A stretch of DNA of 64,000 nt, taken from positions 22,720,168-22,784,167 of the forward strand of contig NC_092569.1 of the NCBI RefSeq assembly GCF_037975245.1. Direction: 5' to 3'. Below the pieces are notes generated by a model, which saw nothing but the letters and a program-made list of their open reading frames with translations, searched no databases and was not told the origin of the DNA. How positions within the stretch are numbered: position 1 is the stretch's first letter; the number at the start of each line of letters is the position of its first letter. This document shows positions 35,301-49,600 of this stretch, one piece after another. This DNA is from Apostichopus japonicus. Taxonomy: Eukaryota > Echinodermata > Holothuroidea > Aspidochirotida > Stichopodidae. Made by a program: the position numbers and the translations under genes.

Positions 35301-38300
35301 AAAAATACGTTCTGTTTTCATTGAGTAAAGATCAAGGCGGCTGTGCTGGATGCCAAAATTTAAAGCATGGAATGATAGATCAGTGACTAACAATCCATTT
35401 CGGTAACGAATCTGTCCATAGGTAATACAAAGGCGCACCGACGGGTTTATCGATTTCCAGCGCGACTGGGACAGCTACAAGTCTGGCTTTGGGTTTCTCT
35501 CTCATGATTTCTGGCTCGGCAACGAGAAGTTGTCTTTCTTGACCAATCAGAAGAAATACCAACTTGTGATTGAGATAACCACATCAAGCGGTTACTTAAT
35601 CCGGGTTTCTTACGATCATTTCCGTATAAGTGACGCTTTCAGTCACTTCAAGCTGGGCAACCTCGACAATTATGCTGCAGAGAATACTGGTGAGTTATCA
35701 CGAACAAATTAGATAACAACGCAATATCATAAAGGCTTATATATATAAATGAAGATGTATTGTTTCGTGACGTCGTCAAACATTTCATAAGATGACAGAT
35801 ATGTAGGGTCATATGGGAAATATCACTGACAAACCTCTATGGACCCATTTGGTACATCCCTCTATGGTCAACCATCGTTTCGAAAATAATACATCTGAAC
35901 TTTACTTATCAAAAACTTAATTTACTTCATTAGGTTACATACATTCCTAGTAACATTAATGTAATAATAGTTCCGATTTATTTTATCTTGCAGATGCTAT
36001 AACATTCTGTCCCAGCAATATGGACATTGATAACTGCAGTACCGCGTGTCAACGAACTTGTGAAGCTCCAGGAATCTGTCAGGATGAGGTCTGTACTGAT
36101 GGTGAAGTCTGTTTTTGTCCCGATGGATTCTTCATGAAGGGATCTCACTGTGTACCTCCTGAACAATGTGGATGTTACGTATCAGAAGGACAGACGGTCG
36201 TACCAGTAAGTACAGGAGCCATCCATTACAGAAATACAAAACGACTCTTTACTTTAATGTAGAAATTGTACGTTACTACTTTGTTATATATAACTTTAAT
36301 CTCAATTTAAATAATTGCTACAAATTGGAGTGAGAGATGACAGCATATTGTGATATCAACACGTGTTAAACCATAACATACCATTTTTCTGACAGGAAGG
36401 TGACTTTTTCGTGAATTTCGGATGTACAAGAAAGGGTGTTTGTAATAACGGACTGATCATCTGGGATGAAGGTTACGCATGCAGTCCGAAAGCGGGGTGT
36501 GGCGTACGAAATGACATGCGACAATGCTATTGTGCTAATGGCTACAGAGGGGACGGTGTAAATTGCACGAGGCCACCTAAAGATTGTCAGGAAATTTATG
36601 ATGATGATAGTACCAGAATCAACGGTATATACAGAATCAAACCAACCGGATGGACCGGGTCAGCATTTGAGGTATACTGTAACATGACTGACGGAGGAGG
36701 ATGGACGGTAAGTGATATAGACTAATACGAACTTAATACTTTATAAGTAGATCTTGGACTGATACATTTTACTCTGGTTTAAAAGTTACTTTAATCTTAA
36801 CTATTCTTTTCATCGATCTATGTCAGATCTTGGATTGATCATCATTTTCTTTGTCTTTGTATTCAGTTTTATATTTTATAAATTTTCATATGATTAGATA
36901 TTTTACCGCAGTCTATCGACATTTATGCATTATGCGACTATCATCATGTTTATTCTTCACCTCGATGACTGTGATATTGAAATTAATTTTTATTATACTT
37001 ATTTCATTGCCTAGGTTGAAACTTTTCACCTGTCACATTACCTTAAAAGGTAATTTAAGAATATGAGATTTCAGACTTTACATCGGAAATTCCACCAATG
37101 TTTGTTTTATTAGCGATATTTTTATTTTCATTTTGAAATTTTAAAGGTGTTCCAACGACGTGTCGATGGGAATGAGGACTTCTATCTTGGATGGGACAGC
37201 TACAAGCAAGGCTTTGGAAATTTAAGTATTAATTTTTGGCTCGGAAATGATAAACTTTATTATTTGACCAACCAAAAAAGATATGAAATGAGAGTCGACT
37301 TAGTGAATAAATTAGGAGATCCGTACTACGCCAAGTTTGACTTTTTTAGAATAAACGATGAAAGCGACAACTATCGGCTATCCGGTCTTGGGACCTACAG
37401 TGGAACAGCAGGTTTGTAGTCTACATATCTCTTTCAAAACTAAATACGGCATTTCAGCCTTACTAGTAGGGAGACAACATAACTACGACAAACTGTTAAC
37501 ACCAACAGGTTATCGTTCGATCGATACTTAGTCTCTCTAGAAATATGTTATAACTTCATTTAAAGAATACTATATATTAACATCACCTTAAGGAATAAGG
37601 CCAGGATGGCAGTCAGATGAAAGATATATTATACTTGAAGAAGATAGCCGGATTGGCGGAATGGAAAATTGCTTGAAAATAGGAAAATTCCTACAGTTGT
37701 TTTTTATAGTTTACAAGTTCCACGATCCTGCCAACATTTTCTAATATATACACTGGCTGGACACTAATTGCAATCATCGTAGAACAATTAGTAAGAATCA
37801 ATGATTAACTACATACATACAGGAAGAAAACGCTGTCTGTATCACATTTAAAAAAAACTGATAAAACTCAGGCCACATAGGATATGGTAAGAAGGCTAAA
37901 CAATACCTAAATTTTAACTTACAATTCATTGTATTCAAGTTATCTATCTACAAACGGGTGTTAATTGTCTCCGTTTGTCTTTAAAAGTAGTAAATAACCG
38001 ACGGACCTGCTCAGAACATATAAAACTGATCTACATATCCTTACATTTGTCAATTTCTTTACGACGAATTCTGGGGGTGGTACAACGGTTAGATACATTG
38101 AGCGAAACTTGTTTTTTTTTTCATTTCATTGATCCAAGTGAATAATATAAGTAAGAAGATAATAGAAGATGCAGTATTAACAATTCCCAGAGCGCAAACA
38201 ACGAGTATTTTTCTCATATGCAACAGTTATGTTAACATATTTCATCACTATGCATACATGTAAGTACACCTCTCATAAATTGGTGTTCAATAATAAACCA

Positions 38301-39065
38301 CACCAATTATACACTACTTATATTGTGATTATTTAATAGTGCAATAACAAAACAAGTGAATGTTACTCTGGAAAAATATAAGCATGCTGTACGTAGTTTA
38401 TTAAGTAGGTCTTCCCAAAATGACAATGTTCGTATTTGTGATCAGCTAGATATATATTTGACGGCAACATGATGATCCTCGATGATCAGATGTCTCTTAG
38501 AGATAAACACTGTAATGTAATTATATAGTGCGGTGTTCAATAAAAGAGAAAATGATGGTCATTATGTGTAAAACTTAGTACAATAAAATATAAATTAACA
38601 ACTATGTCAACCCGATAATAGTTATCAACCAAAGAAGTTCTTGTTAACACTAAAACTAGATTTATAAATTTGCATATCGAAATTGAAATCAAAATAATTA
38701 AGCAACCAGACTGAGTATGTGTTAGTGCGATGTAATTACAAAAAAATAAAAAAATAAACAAGGTTTAACATGCATCGGACGTACATTTATGTTGATGGGT
38801 ATTGATGGTGTGTTTTTGTATTTAATTCTTTCTTCTAGGAGATTCTCTAAATTATCACCGAAACCAACAGTTTACTACAAAGGACCGAGACAATGACGGT
38901 AATGGTTATAATTGTGCCGTTTATTATGAAGGTCCATGGTGGTACAATAACTGTTATAATTTCAACTTGAATGGTGTCTACGGGGAGAAGAATCTTGCTT
39001 GGCATCATCTCCCTGGACAGATTTATTATGTTAAATTTGCAGAGATGAAGATCCGCCCTATCTAG
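29379..39065 (+). CDS. Gene C: secreted FReP, half-FBG / TIL / TILa-EGF / FBG, 526 residues
   Basis: Eight exons: 29379-29456, 34521-34566, 34991-35163, 35422-35689, 35994-36205, 36396-36707, 37147-37411 and 38839-39065 (TAG). They sum to 1581 bp with the same phases as B. The signal peptide (MISKFYSLFQFLFFMW) differs slightly. The first FBG part (about residues 42-189) again stops before the calcium and pocket exon. TIL spans about 189-259. The next exon carries the TILa-like and EGF-like part (CSPKAGC, CYCANGYRGDGVNC) and is six bases shorter than in B where RPPKDC replaces SLIPAKDC. The last exon keeps DRDND but has GPWWYNNC instead of GAWWYKSC, and a different stretch between NLNG and the KIRPI end. 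All splice sites are GT-AG. Role inferred as for gene B. Confidence 0.87.
29457..34520. other. Intron 1 of gene C (about 5 kb)
   Basis: It aligns with intron 1 of B and D in long patches. It contains a local direct duplication at 29680-30165 (listed separately). I see no exon inside. Confidence 0.75.
29680..30165. repeat. Diverged tandem duplication, about 241-bp unit, in intron 1 of gene C
   Basis: TAAGATATTGGAAATGGAGA at 29681 recurs as TAAGATATTTGAAATGGAGA at 29922. Both copies continue through CATAATTCCTCAAA-type sequence, AACGCAAAGGATATT and TTTTTTTCAGAT. B and D introns have one copy. Confidence 0.75.
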
Positions 39066-39169
39066 AGACTGAATCAGATGTAAGAAGAAACCTATTACAT
39101 CGCTGACCATCAACAAAATAAGAGCTTAAGAGATTCATTTTAAGGACAATTGAATGTTTTTTATTTAAA

Positions 39170-39175
39170 AATAAA
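39170..39175 (+). terminator. Polyadenylation signal of gene C
   Basis: AATAAA lies about 105 bp after the TAG stop, at the same place as in genes A and B. Confidence 0.6.
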
Positions 39176-42100
39176 ATATAATATTTGTCCATGTTTTAAT
39201 AGCACTATTCTAGCCAAGTCTCCTAATTTATATTATCGTCTTCTCTTAACCTTACCATTTAATATAATCAAACGGAAAAACGAGTTTGATAGGATCTGTG
39301 CAATATTTCAAATGAAATGGCTTAGCCATAGGAGCAAGTGACCCCCACCTCCACCACCTCCATCACCCTACCACACCCACCATCCACCACCCCCACTCAA
39401 GTATTGTTTTAAAGAATAAACAGGGAAAGCAGCAAGAAGCGAATACAATTACGTCAAGTTATAATACATAGGCTAGGCTGAGGCTTATTATATTTACAAT
39501 GAATATACAGTGACGAATTCAAGGAGATCGCTTCCTATTGGTTGTCGATTTCTTTGTATTATAAAACACAACTGTGATACATAACGTACTATACAAAGAT
39601 GCATTTCACGTCGGATGTACCATAATGTAAATCAAAATTGTCTTAAAGGAGACTGGACACCCCTTTGCGGTAATGCCGAACTTTCAGGCTCTCATCCAGA
39701 TGTTGTTGGTGTTCTACCTAATCCCCTTCCGACCCCTTTCAACTTCACACAAACTCTCAGAATGTATGATAGTGATAAGACCTAATTATGTGCTTATTTC
39801 ATAGTCTAAATATAACTCGGAATCACCACTTAAAGTCTATGAGTTTTTTACCCTCCTGGGTGAGATCCCCCGAACACCTACATGGTGTTCAGTCAAGCAG
39901 ATGGGGTTTAATCTACGCGGTGTTTTGACAATTCTCTATACCAATACAAGCGGTAAGCTCTAATACTTAAGATTGGGTGGAAATCCGCCATAATCCCTCA
40001 AAGGATGTCTCCGTGCTTGTAAATCAAAGTAAGCCGTTCTACAGAGCGCATGAGTTACTTTTATGATTTTTTTTCTCGATATTGTTTTCCTCCTGTGCAT
40101 TCATTTTTTCCCATTTCCATTTTCACAAACCCTATACATACAATTACACGTATTACACTAGCATATAACATACATAAGCCACAAAATAAACAATTCTAAG
40201 GCTATATCTTTCATTTTCTAGAGGATACAGGACATAAGTAAGATGCCATATTGGTCCATGACGTATGTTATTTTAAGCGGTAGAACGACACCAAATTGAA
40301 AGAACCGCAACTGCTATGTTAAATGCATAGGCTATCTTGCTTTAACACAAGATCACACTTTCTCATGCACCGTATTGACTCTCATATCTTATAGTTGTTT
40401 CCATCTTCTCTACCACTATGTTGATATCATGGTAATTTGCAACGCGATTAACATAACAATATAACCCTATCTTGATATATCGCTGAACTAGTCATGTTAC
40501 TGAGTCAATGACATTCTTCTGCTTTTTCCTTAACTGGTAAATTATAGGAGTAGTTACACTACTTGGATTGGGGGTATATATTAACGTGTAACTATTATAT
40601 TTCTTGAGCACAACCGAAAGTTCTACCGACGATATCGTCGGCAAATTGCCTTCAAAATCATCTGCTACCGCGACTGAAACAATTGTCGTGCAGCTGTAAA
40701 AATGTTGTTATTCTCCTTTATACGTCCCATAGTTACTTGATGCAGGCAGTATTATTTGGTAACATTTGTTTGTAGCACTGAAATACCATCCGGGGTTTCG
40801 AGTACTAATACGTTAGTGAGCACGTCACTTTACCCGCAATTCATGATACTTTTCTGACTGTGTAATGTGAGGTTTAGATTTATCCAAGTTGAAACTTTCG
40901 TGGGCAAACGTTATAGCCAAATAGGCATGACTTATAGTAATTGGTCTCGTAAATGTCTGCTCGAGAATTTGTATTGTAATCCATAACAGGCTTAATGCAA
41001 AAAAATAAAATTAAAGCAAACGAAATAACAATAAATCCTTAATTATATAAATGTAACCCAAAAAATTAGTTTTTAATTGAAAAATGTTGACACGTTGTCT
41101 GTCAGATGGTGGGATCGTGGAAGCTGCCTCTCCGCCAGAGTTAGTCCAGATGCAAACACCGACATGTTATCAACTAAAACATTTTGCAAATACATCGACT
41201 TTTATAACTATCATAATACTTCTTCAAAATATAATTCTTCTTAGTGATGGTAACTGATAAACTATTAAAACGAATATGTCTCAATACGCAGTATTTTTGC
41301 GCTCATAAATGTAACCAAAAAAAATTAGTTTGTAAATGAAAAATGTTGACACTTCGTCTGTCAGATGGTGGGATCGCGGAAACCTTCTCTCCGCCAGAAT
41401 TAGTCCAGATGCAAACACCGACATGTTATCAACTAAAACATTTTGCAAATACGTCGACTTTTATAACTATCATAATACTTCTTCAAAATATAATTCTTCT
41501 TAGTGATGGTAATTGATAAACTATTAAAACGAATATGTCTCAATACGCAGTATTTTTGCGCTCATAAACGTTCACATCACATTAATATTATTTAAATACT
41601 TCATTACTAGGAATTAAACTTTAATGTGGAGATGTGTTCAGTTATTGACATGTTTGTGTCGAATAGTGATTACATAAAATTAAACTTCAAACGCTGCTTT
41701 CAGAAAGAATTTTGGGGTCACAAGTCGTTCATAAAGGTATCGAAAATATATAGGTTATTAGTGTAGATTCCCTAAGGTCATTTTCAATATCATATTGAAA
41801 ATAGATTTTCATTAATACTATTTTAAAATGTCTGCAATACTGAGTTAAGTAGATTTTATAATGTAGTCTGGCCTCTGTTAAACATGAATTGCTTTGATCA
41901 TTGCTAATTTTACCCATTTCAATAACTCTATCTAAAATGGCTTTCCTTTTTTTAGCGTGAAAGAATTAATTAGGGTATTAAGAAAGCAAATTACTATATC
42001 ATCTTCCAAGAAGGAAAAAGACAAGTAAATAATGTATGAGTATTTCGTTTGAATCTATTAAAGCAAATGGTTCCCTTTTTATTAGTTAGTCGCATTTGAG

Positions 42101-42929
42101 GCATTTGTCTAATATTGTGTAGGACATTGAATTATATTGGGTTTTTTTTTCTCCCGACCACTGTAGTACTACTACATTTATAATGACCCCCCCCCCCCGC
42201 AGCAACTTCACGAATTAATGTTATTAAATGTCGAACCTTCCTCATTTTTCTAATAGGTGCTACGTTCGTCATATTAACCCATTCACAGCACCGATTCAAC
42301 AGGCTCGCACATCCGTTCCTTTGACAACCAGCAATAGCTGCTCATACATCGGCATATTTCACATATCTTTATCTGAAAATCCACCTAAGGGTAGGCTGTA
42401 TAAAATGTCTACCACTAAATACAACATGCTACAACATTCTTAGTGGGTAAACATTTCTTAGCGGGTAAACAAGAATTTCATGATTTGTAAAAGTTATTTC
42501 ATGTTGCGTGCTTACACGTCTGCTCATCAATGGCTTGCCAGACATTGCGTTATGAACGAACCAATTCCCACCATATCTTTTCTACTTTCTACATGAAAAG
42601 CCTACTACCTTTGAAGGGTGATTGTATGTTGTCACAATATGCAGGTGAACTCTCTTGTTTTCCCTCTTATTTTTATTAAACATTAAAAAGTTAATAGTTT
42701 CTTAAATAACGATACCAAGTTAATTTTCCAGGAACAAAATTCACTTTATAATCACAAAATTTAAACTCTGGCAAGGAGAAATATTTAAAATTCAACAATT
42801 ATTCCAAATTATCCTTGTCAGACCTCTTGAAGTCGTCAGACCAATGTATTAATAAACAATTCATAAAGTACCAAAGTCAACACGAAACACTACAGACTTT
42901 GGTGTAGGTATTTACAGTTGGATTAAATT
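39176..42929. other. Intergenic, gene C to gene D, with one tandem duplication
   Basis: No gene is supported. A proline-codon-like CCACC-rich stretch at about 39342-39400 is simple sequence. Parts align with spacers after A (about 5060) and B (about 27300) and with 14700-16300 and 61200-62400 (for example AACACTGAAATACCATCC-type sequence near 40771). C-runs occur near 42188. Confidence 0.6.
41051..41568. repeat. Direct tandem duplication, two copies of about 258 bp
   Basis: ATGTAACC at 41051 recurs at 41309. Both copies run through GTCAGATGGTGGGATCG, AGTCCAGATGCAAACACCGA and TTGCGCTCATAAA, with nearly identical sequence. The related spacer before gene E has a single, more diverged version near 61505-61600. 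Confidence 0.9.
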
Positions 42930-43657
42930 GTTAATCATTTAAGCCCCTTTCATATTCATTTATATATGATGATTGTTATATAGTTTGACTTTTCCATCAG
43001 TAAAACCCTGCTTGTAATATATAACTACGGTGATTTACTGCCTTGTGATTTACTGTCAGCGCACATCGTAGTTCTTTCATCGTTTCGTCAGGGCATTAAA
43101 GAGAAGTGCAGGGTTTGACGGAAAATTAGAACCTCAATAAGTCCAATATTGGCTTCCTTTTTACACTGTTTTTCAATCCGTTTCTCTACCGTAAAGTCTT
43201 CTTTTGAATAAAGAAATAACTGATTTTATTTTATTTAAATAATATCTCTTTCTAAGCACGGCTATATAGCTTTACGGTATGGACTTGAACGCAAATCACT
43301 GTTGTGTTTCCCGAAAGAGATCACGAGGAGAAGAATCATATCAAGATGGCCAACTCATAGTTTGTACTGTACGATATCAGTACTCTCAATATCCGTGTTC
43401 ACAGAGGTTTGACTTCCTTGTTCTTCTGTCTACCGACGCGCGTAAGAGGCAAAAATTAGCGTAAAGTAGGAGCAATAAACTATCATTTTACTATAATGCA
43501 TTTTCCAAATGAGTTAAACAATGTTCAGTATCTTCTACCGTACATTCTAAATTACTCGATACAAGGTACGTTATGTCATCGACAGAGGTGAAAGTCATTA
43601 TCAACTTGAAATCAGAGAAGGGCGAGTCACCAGAAAAGATTTCACTCTTTCGTCAAA
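42930..43657 (+). promoter_or_regulatory. Conserved upstream block of gene D (putative promoter and 5' UTR)
   Basis: Same block as for B, C and E: TTTATATATGATGATTG near 42959, TTTGACGGAAAATTAGAACC near 43112, TCTACCGACGCGCGTAAGAG near 43428, and GTCACCAGAAAAGATTTCAC just before the ATG. The AP-1-like site is changed to CAACTCA (43351-43357). An upstream ATG at 43279 opens a 61-codon frame because the TGA that ends the short frame in B and E is altered here. Confidence 0.5.
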
Positions 43658-46600
43658 ATGATCAGCAAGTTTTATTCAATGTTCCAAGTTTTATTTTTTC
43701 TTTGGACAACTAGCTGCCTCGTTTTTCGTGAATCGGTAAGTTCTAGTACTTTTATATTTTTTTAATTCTTCGGTCATATGTCGTAGTATGGATATTTCAA
43801 TGAATTTGCTCGGTAACAACAATTTTTAGTGAAGTTATGATTGTTCAAAAGATGGTATAAGATATTGGGAATGGAGACATCATAATTCTTCAAATTACAA
43901 ATTTCAATTTTCATCTCTGTTTCGAAATAAAAATGATGGTCTGTATCAAAAGTGCGTGAAAATAATTCAACATAATAATAATAAGTGCAAAGTATATGTC
44001 AGTGATTGGAGATCAGGTATACATTATTCAAATTAAATTAAGTACTTTCAAGTTATTTTTAACTCCCCACAAAAGGTTTTTGAACTTGAAACTAAAGAAA
44101 ATCTATCAAATCTTCAACAGCAATTCTCCTTTTTGACTATATTTTCACAAATCAAGATTTTTGTTTAAAAAGAAAGATATTCAAAAATCATTATATATTA
44201 TATTGTTTGCAAAGATATTAGAAATTAGATTCAAATTAGATTAAATCTCATGCTTTCAAGTTGTTATGTTTTACATTTATCTTAGAAATTAAAAGCTTAA
44301 ACTTTTACACGTTCTGCAATTTATTGAAGAAGCCACTATTCTTTATGTAAAATAAAAGTGTTAGATGAAAGATCGAATAATAAGGATGGGTTGTTTTTCA
44401 AATAAGAAAATTTATTTTAATATTAATAGTAACTTAGTAACGCTCTAGAACCATTTAAGACATAAACTTGTAGTGAAACATTCAAAGTTCTTTAAATATT
44501 ATAGTTATAAAAGTTGTATAAAATATGAAGCTCATGTTGTTTTATTAATTCATCAATAAATTAACCTGTAAATGATATAGCTCCCTCACAGGTACAACTT
44601 CAGAACTTTAAATGATATCAGACATAATGCAGACTGTCATAAATGCAAGTTTAACCTAAAGTATTAAATCAAACTACGATATTTTCAATTATATTAATAG
44701 AAACGTTTTAGCTAAGATTTACATGGCCATACTTTGAATAACTCGCTTCAGTTTCTTAACTTTATAATAATTAACGAGAAAAAAATGTTTTTAATTTAAA
44801 TATTACTCTTTAAGTTTTCATCCGTCGACTTAAATTCACATTGAAACTTATTATTTACTATAATGCTACCAATTTTGTATTCCGAAGATAAAATATAAGA
44901 TTTTCTTTAGTGAACAGTAATCTATTAATTTCAATTAAGCAATGAATACATAACAAAGTTAAATATTATTCACTTATTCATTTATCATTGAATATCTTAA
45001 TCAGGCTTAGAAAAGCTAAGGATGACAGAAGTCAGAACGTTAACAAAACATGTTCTTCAATTTTAAATAAAAGAATAGACCAGCATACGTAAAATGTATC
45101 TCGTCGTTATATCACCAATCAAATCATATTTTGTGTGTAGCTTCAAGAAAGAACAATATTCTATAAATATTTTTTTTATTTATTTTTATTAAATTATTTT
45201 TCTTTGTCACTTAAAGTTAAAAGTTCGGTGGCTAAATTCTTTTTTTTTAATAAAACATTTTTGGCCACCAATGATTTGTCAAACATAAAACAGTCTCGTC
45301 GATATGAGTTTTTTTAAGGAAATTATTAATTCCTAATTAGTCTTGGAAATGAGACAAAACAAAATGAAACTTAGTCTAGGTAACGAAACAGAGGAAAAGT
45401 GTACTGTCAAATTAATTACTAGGAGTAAAGCGTTCAACCATATACTTGTAAGATAAAGTATTCCGCAACGTAATTTGCAACCATGTTAATGTAGGTCTAT
45501 ACTTATTCATATTTGATTTTACTTTCATTTAACTAAAACAGTATGTGATTTGTGGTTATGTTCGCGTATTGTTCCACAATTTCCCATCATGAAAAAATGT
45601 ATTTATTTACAAACAAAAGTCACGAGATCCTAAGTAAATGAGTCAATTAAATTTCACCTTCTAAACTTCGAAAGCCATTGGCATTCATTCTTCACAACTG
45701 CCCCTTCATTGAATGTCTTAATCAGGCTTAGAAAAGCTAAGGATAACAGAAGTCAGAACGTAAATAAAACATTTTCTTCAATTTCAAATAAAAGAATAGA
45801 CCAGCATACGTAAAATGTATCTCGTCGTAATATCATCTATCAAATCATATTTTGTGTGCAGCTTCAAGAAAGTAGAATATTCTATTAAAACTCAAACAAA
45901 AAATTATTGTAAAAATCGAGATCAATGTTTTGTAAAAAGGACCCTTTCTTTGTCACTTAAAGTTAAAGGTTCGGTGACTATTTTATTTTTGTTTTTATTA
46001 AAACTTTTTTGGCCACCAATAATTTGTCAAACATAAAACAGTCTCGTCAATATGAGTTTTTTTAAGGAAATCATCAATTCCTACTTAGTCTTGGTAAGGA
46101 TCGGTATAACGTCATTATATTTTCAAATATTAAGTTCCTGTGGGACTTGCTTCACCAGAGCAAAGCTATGTCATTCGTAGGTGAGCTGCGAATTGCGACC
46201 TTCGTTTCAGGACAAAAAAAAATATAGAAACGGACGAAAAGTGTACTGTCAAATTAATTACTAAGAGTAATACGTTCAACTATATACTTGTAAGATAAAG
46301 TATTCCCAACGTCATATGGAACCATGTTGATGTAGGCCTATACTTATTAATATTTGTTCTTCCTTTCATTTATCTACAAAAGTATGTGAGTTGTGGTTAT
46401 TTTTGCGTATTGTTGCATAATTTCCCACTCTGATAAGATTTTTTTTATTTACAAACAAAATCAGGAGATCCTAAGTAAATGTAAAAGATTGATTTGTACT
46501 ATAAATATAAAGAAAACACATATTTTGCTTAATTTCAATGAATTTTACAAATCATTATTTGTCTAATACTTGTATGAGTATTTATTATAGCTCATACAAA

Positions 46601-49600
46601 GAATTATGATTCGCGATCAATATATATTCTTGGTCCAACAGATCGTAACCCATTCCAGCAAATCTCTTATAAAAATGTTAAGTCCTAATTAATTGCGGTT
46701 TCGAACAATATAAGTTCCGATAGTTTCTTCTCGACTACTTACTTAAAGTAAAATATTCCGGGATACAGAATACATTTGGAAAGACCTGACATCCAACTAA
46801 ATAGGCTGAGACTTTCTTAAATATTCGAAAATTCAACATTCGTTGATTTGATCCTCTTTTTTTATGTCAGGCTCTTTAATAACTTAGATCACAGCGACGA
46901 GATGTTTGTCATTTAACACTGAAAGTCTATAGCTGAACATTGATACTTAATATATTGACGATACGTTTCTACATATAGATACCTCTGTTTATTCTTTTTA
47001 AGTTAGCTCGACGATATTATTAGTTATTCGTATACGTTTCTTAAGCGAATATGTCATAGTAACTTTATAAATGGACCAGACTTTACTTAAAATGGATCAC
47101 AACTAACAGATACACCAATCCCATACTCGTAGATAAATAACTTTTACGTTATTAATTATTATTTAAATAACAACACAAATAAAGTGATGCTTAGAAAAAA
47201 TATCGAACAACCGTTAGATAACAAAAATCGAGGAAATTCTAATGCCAATTCTTGTTGATTTTACAATTTTCATAAAAATATCTTACCTATATTTTCCTCT
47301 GAAGTTTCATACGCCATTTTCTATTGTGAAAAAGTATTTCCTTCTCAAAATAGACCGAAATTCCGGAGCAATGTTTGTGTTTTTTGTTGTTGAAAAATAC
47401 AATAAGAACAATTCATTTAAAGAGAATGCCACGTACATCAATTTTTTTTAAAAATGTCGTAATTTATTTATTCTGTAATCATTAGCTAAAAAATCTATAC
47501 TTGAATTTGCTCTTTCTGGTTCCCTTGTCACTTTTTCAATAAAAGTGTTGATATGTTTTTACAACATTACCTGAAACTACATGTGCATTGTTCGATCTTT
47601 CTCACTGTATTGATTTCGTCATGTTTACAAAGCTGGTACGAAAATGTTAAATCCTCTTTCTCCCAAAACCTCCACCCCCTCCCCAACAAATAGTTTAGTT
47701 AAGTTTTCGAAAGTTAACCAAAAACCTTATAAGAAAATATCAAGATCTAACTAAAGTTACTATAATGATCTTGTTTCATCGTAGATATAAAACTAATACC
47801 GTGTATAAACGAAATAAATGCATTTTCGATTTAAAGGCCTAGTCAATTTGTTTCTCTTTAATATAAAATTTCGAATGAAAACAATATTGAGATTAATCTC
47901 TGTTTGGAAAGAACGACAATGCCTAGATCAATAATTGTATTGTCAAGCAGGAAGGTTTAATATTGGGGAATGCAAGTTAGCATTGTAGAAGGAAGATTTA
48001 TCGTTGTAAAAACGTAAACACAACTGAGTAAAATCATTTTGATCTTCTAGTTTACACATGTAATTTGCATATTGATTCATTATGATTCGAGCGTTGTATA
48101 ATGATCCCTCGGAGGTTTTATGAGTAATGATTATTTATGGTAGAGTTAGGCTGTTTATCTGAACCCTGTTTAGTGTTAACTGTGTCTTAAAACGGTATTT
48201 TACTAATATCTATATTAACACCTCTAAATAGATTCAAACACTACAGGCCTTGGCGATACATGTTTTCACTATCCGCCTCCCATTGTTTGAGAGAGGAATG
48301 TGTGAACTTGTTAGCGAAAATATTTTGAAATGGACAACTTGAAAATAGATAAAAGCGAGGCGAGTGTATGTGTCCATCACCCCCCCCCCCCCCCTCTCGT
48401 TCCACTTATTTCAATTGGAATACATTTTCTTTCTATTTTAAAAGGAACCAATTTCAATAATTTCAATTTTCAATAAAAAGATTGTAGCACCCATATAGTA
48501 ACCGACATTGTTGTGACCCCTAAATCTATCCAACCAGCAATCACTACTTGTTTTGTTAGTCGATGTATTCAAGTACGCTCAGCAAGTATTTCCATTAATA
48601 CTTCTCAACGTAAATGGGACACATATTTCACATTGACTCGGAAATATAATAAGAACTTTTCTCAAAAAGGTTTGAAATCTTTTTCAGGCTTGATATCCAG
48701 AGGTCACTGACTCGAATCATGTTTTTATCCATAAACTTCTTTGCTCTATTCCGTTGTTTAAAACAACAAAGACACTTTCCTCTTATTACTTTACATATAT
48801 GAATTTTTCTTTGGTTAGAGTGCCCAACAGACAATTGATGGATCTTCTAATGGAAAGATATTAGGTGAGTGATGCTTACCCCTTTTGATTCCAAACATGT
48901 AATTTAAATAAAATTTTAACCCTTGTAACATTACATTTATCATGTTAACTTTACCGGGAGTATATACACAGGAATTGGGGCGTGATTTGCGGAGCTTTGT
49001 CTGAAGTATTAGCAGACGAGAATAGAAGGTAATTTAAGGTGTTTACGGGCATTCAAGTTCAAAATAGTCGCCAGAAATTATGTCAGATATGTGTATTGAA
49101 GTGTTAAGTACGTATTGATCCGCATTGTTTCTTAAAGTCACATATTTTTGGAGAAGCAACGGATGTGAGTTCTTTCGAATAGTGTAAATTAAGAACGTGT
49201 TGTATGCTATATATGTAACTCAATGAAGAAAACGCAAAGTTAACAAATAATGAGGACAACTATATTTTTATATCATCACATCATAGGTCAATCATCATTT
49301 TTCTTCTATCAACAATCGACTTATCCGAGAGATTGCACAGAAGTCCAGGAGCAATGTTCATCCAATAACTCTTCCGGTGTCTTCATGATCAAACCAGATG
49401 GTTACCCGGAACCATTTGAGGTTTACTGTGATAACACTGACAGTTCCGGTGGATGGACGGTATGTCTTTGGTTTCTTGCTCTTGTATAAACAATTTCAAG
49501 ACTGAAAGAAAAATGTTTACAGCCGCTGGAAGAGTAGTAACGATGTTTTTGTTTTCGGTGAACATGTTATATGTTTGTAAGTTACAAGATGGTGGTAATA

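Noticed and set aside
43279-43464. 61-codon frame upstream of gene D as a separate gene
   Set aside because: The matching frame stops after 24 residues in B and E and lacks a start in C. I list it only as a possible upstream frame.
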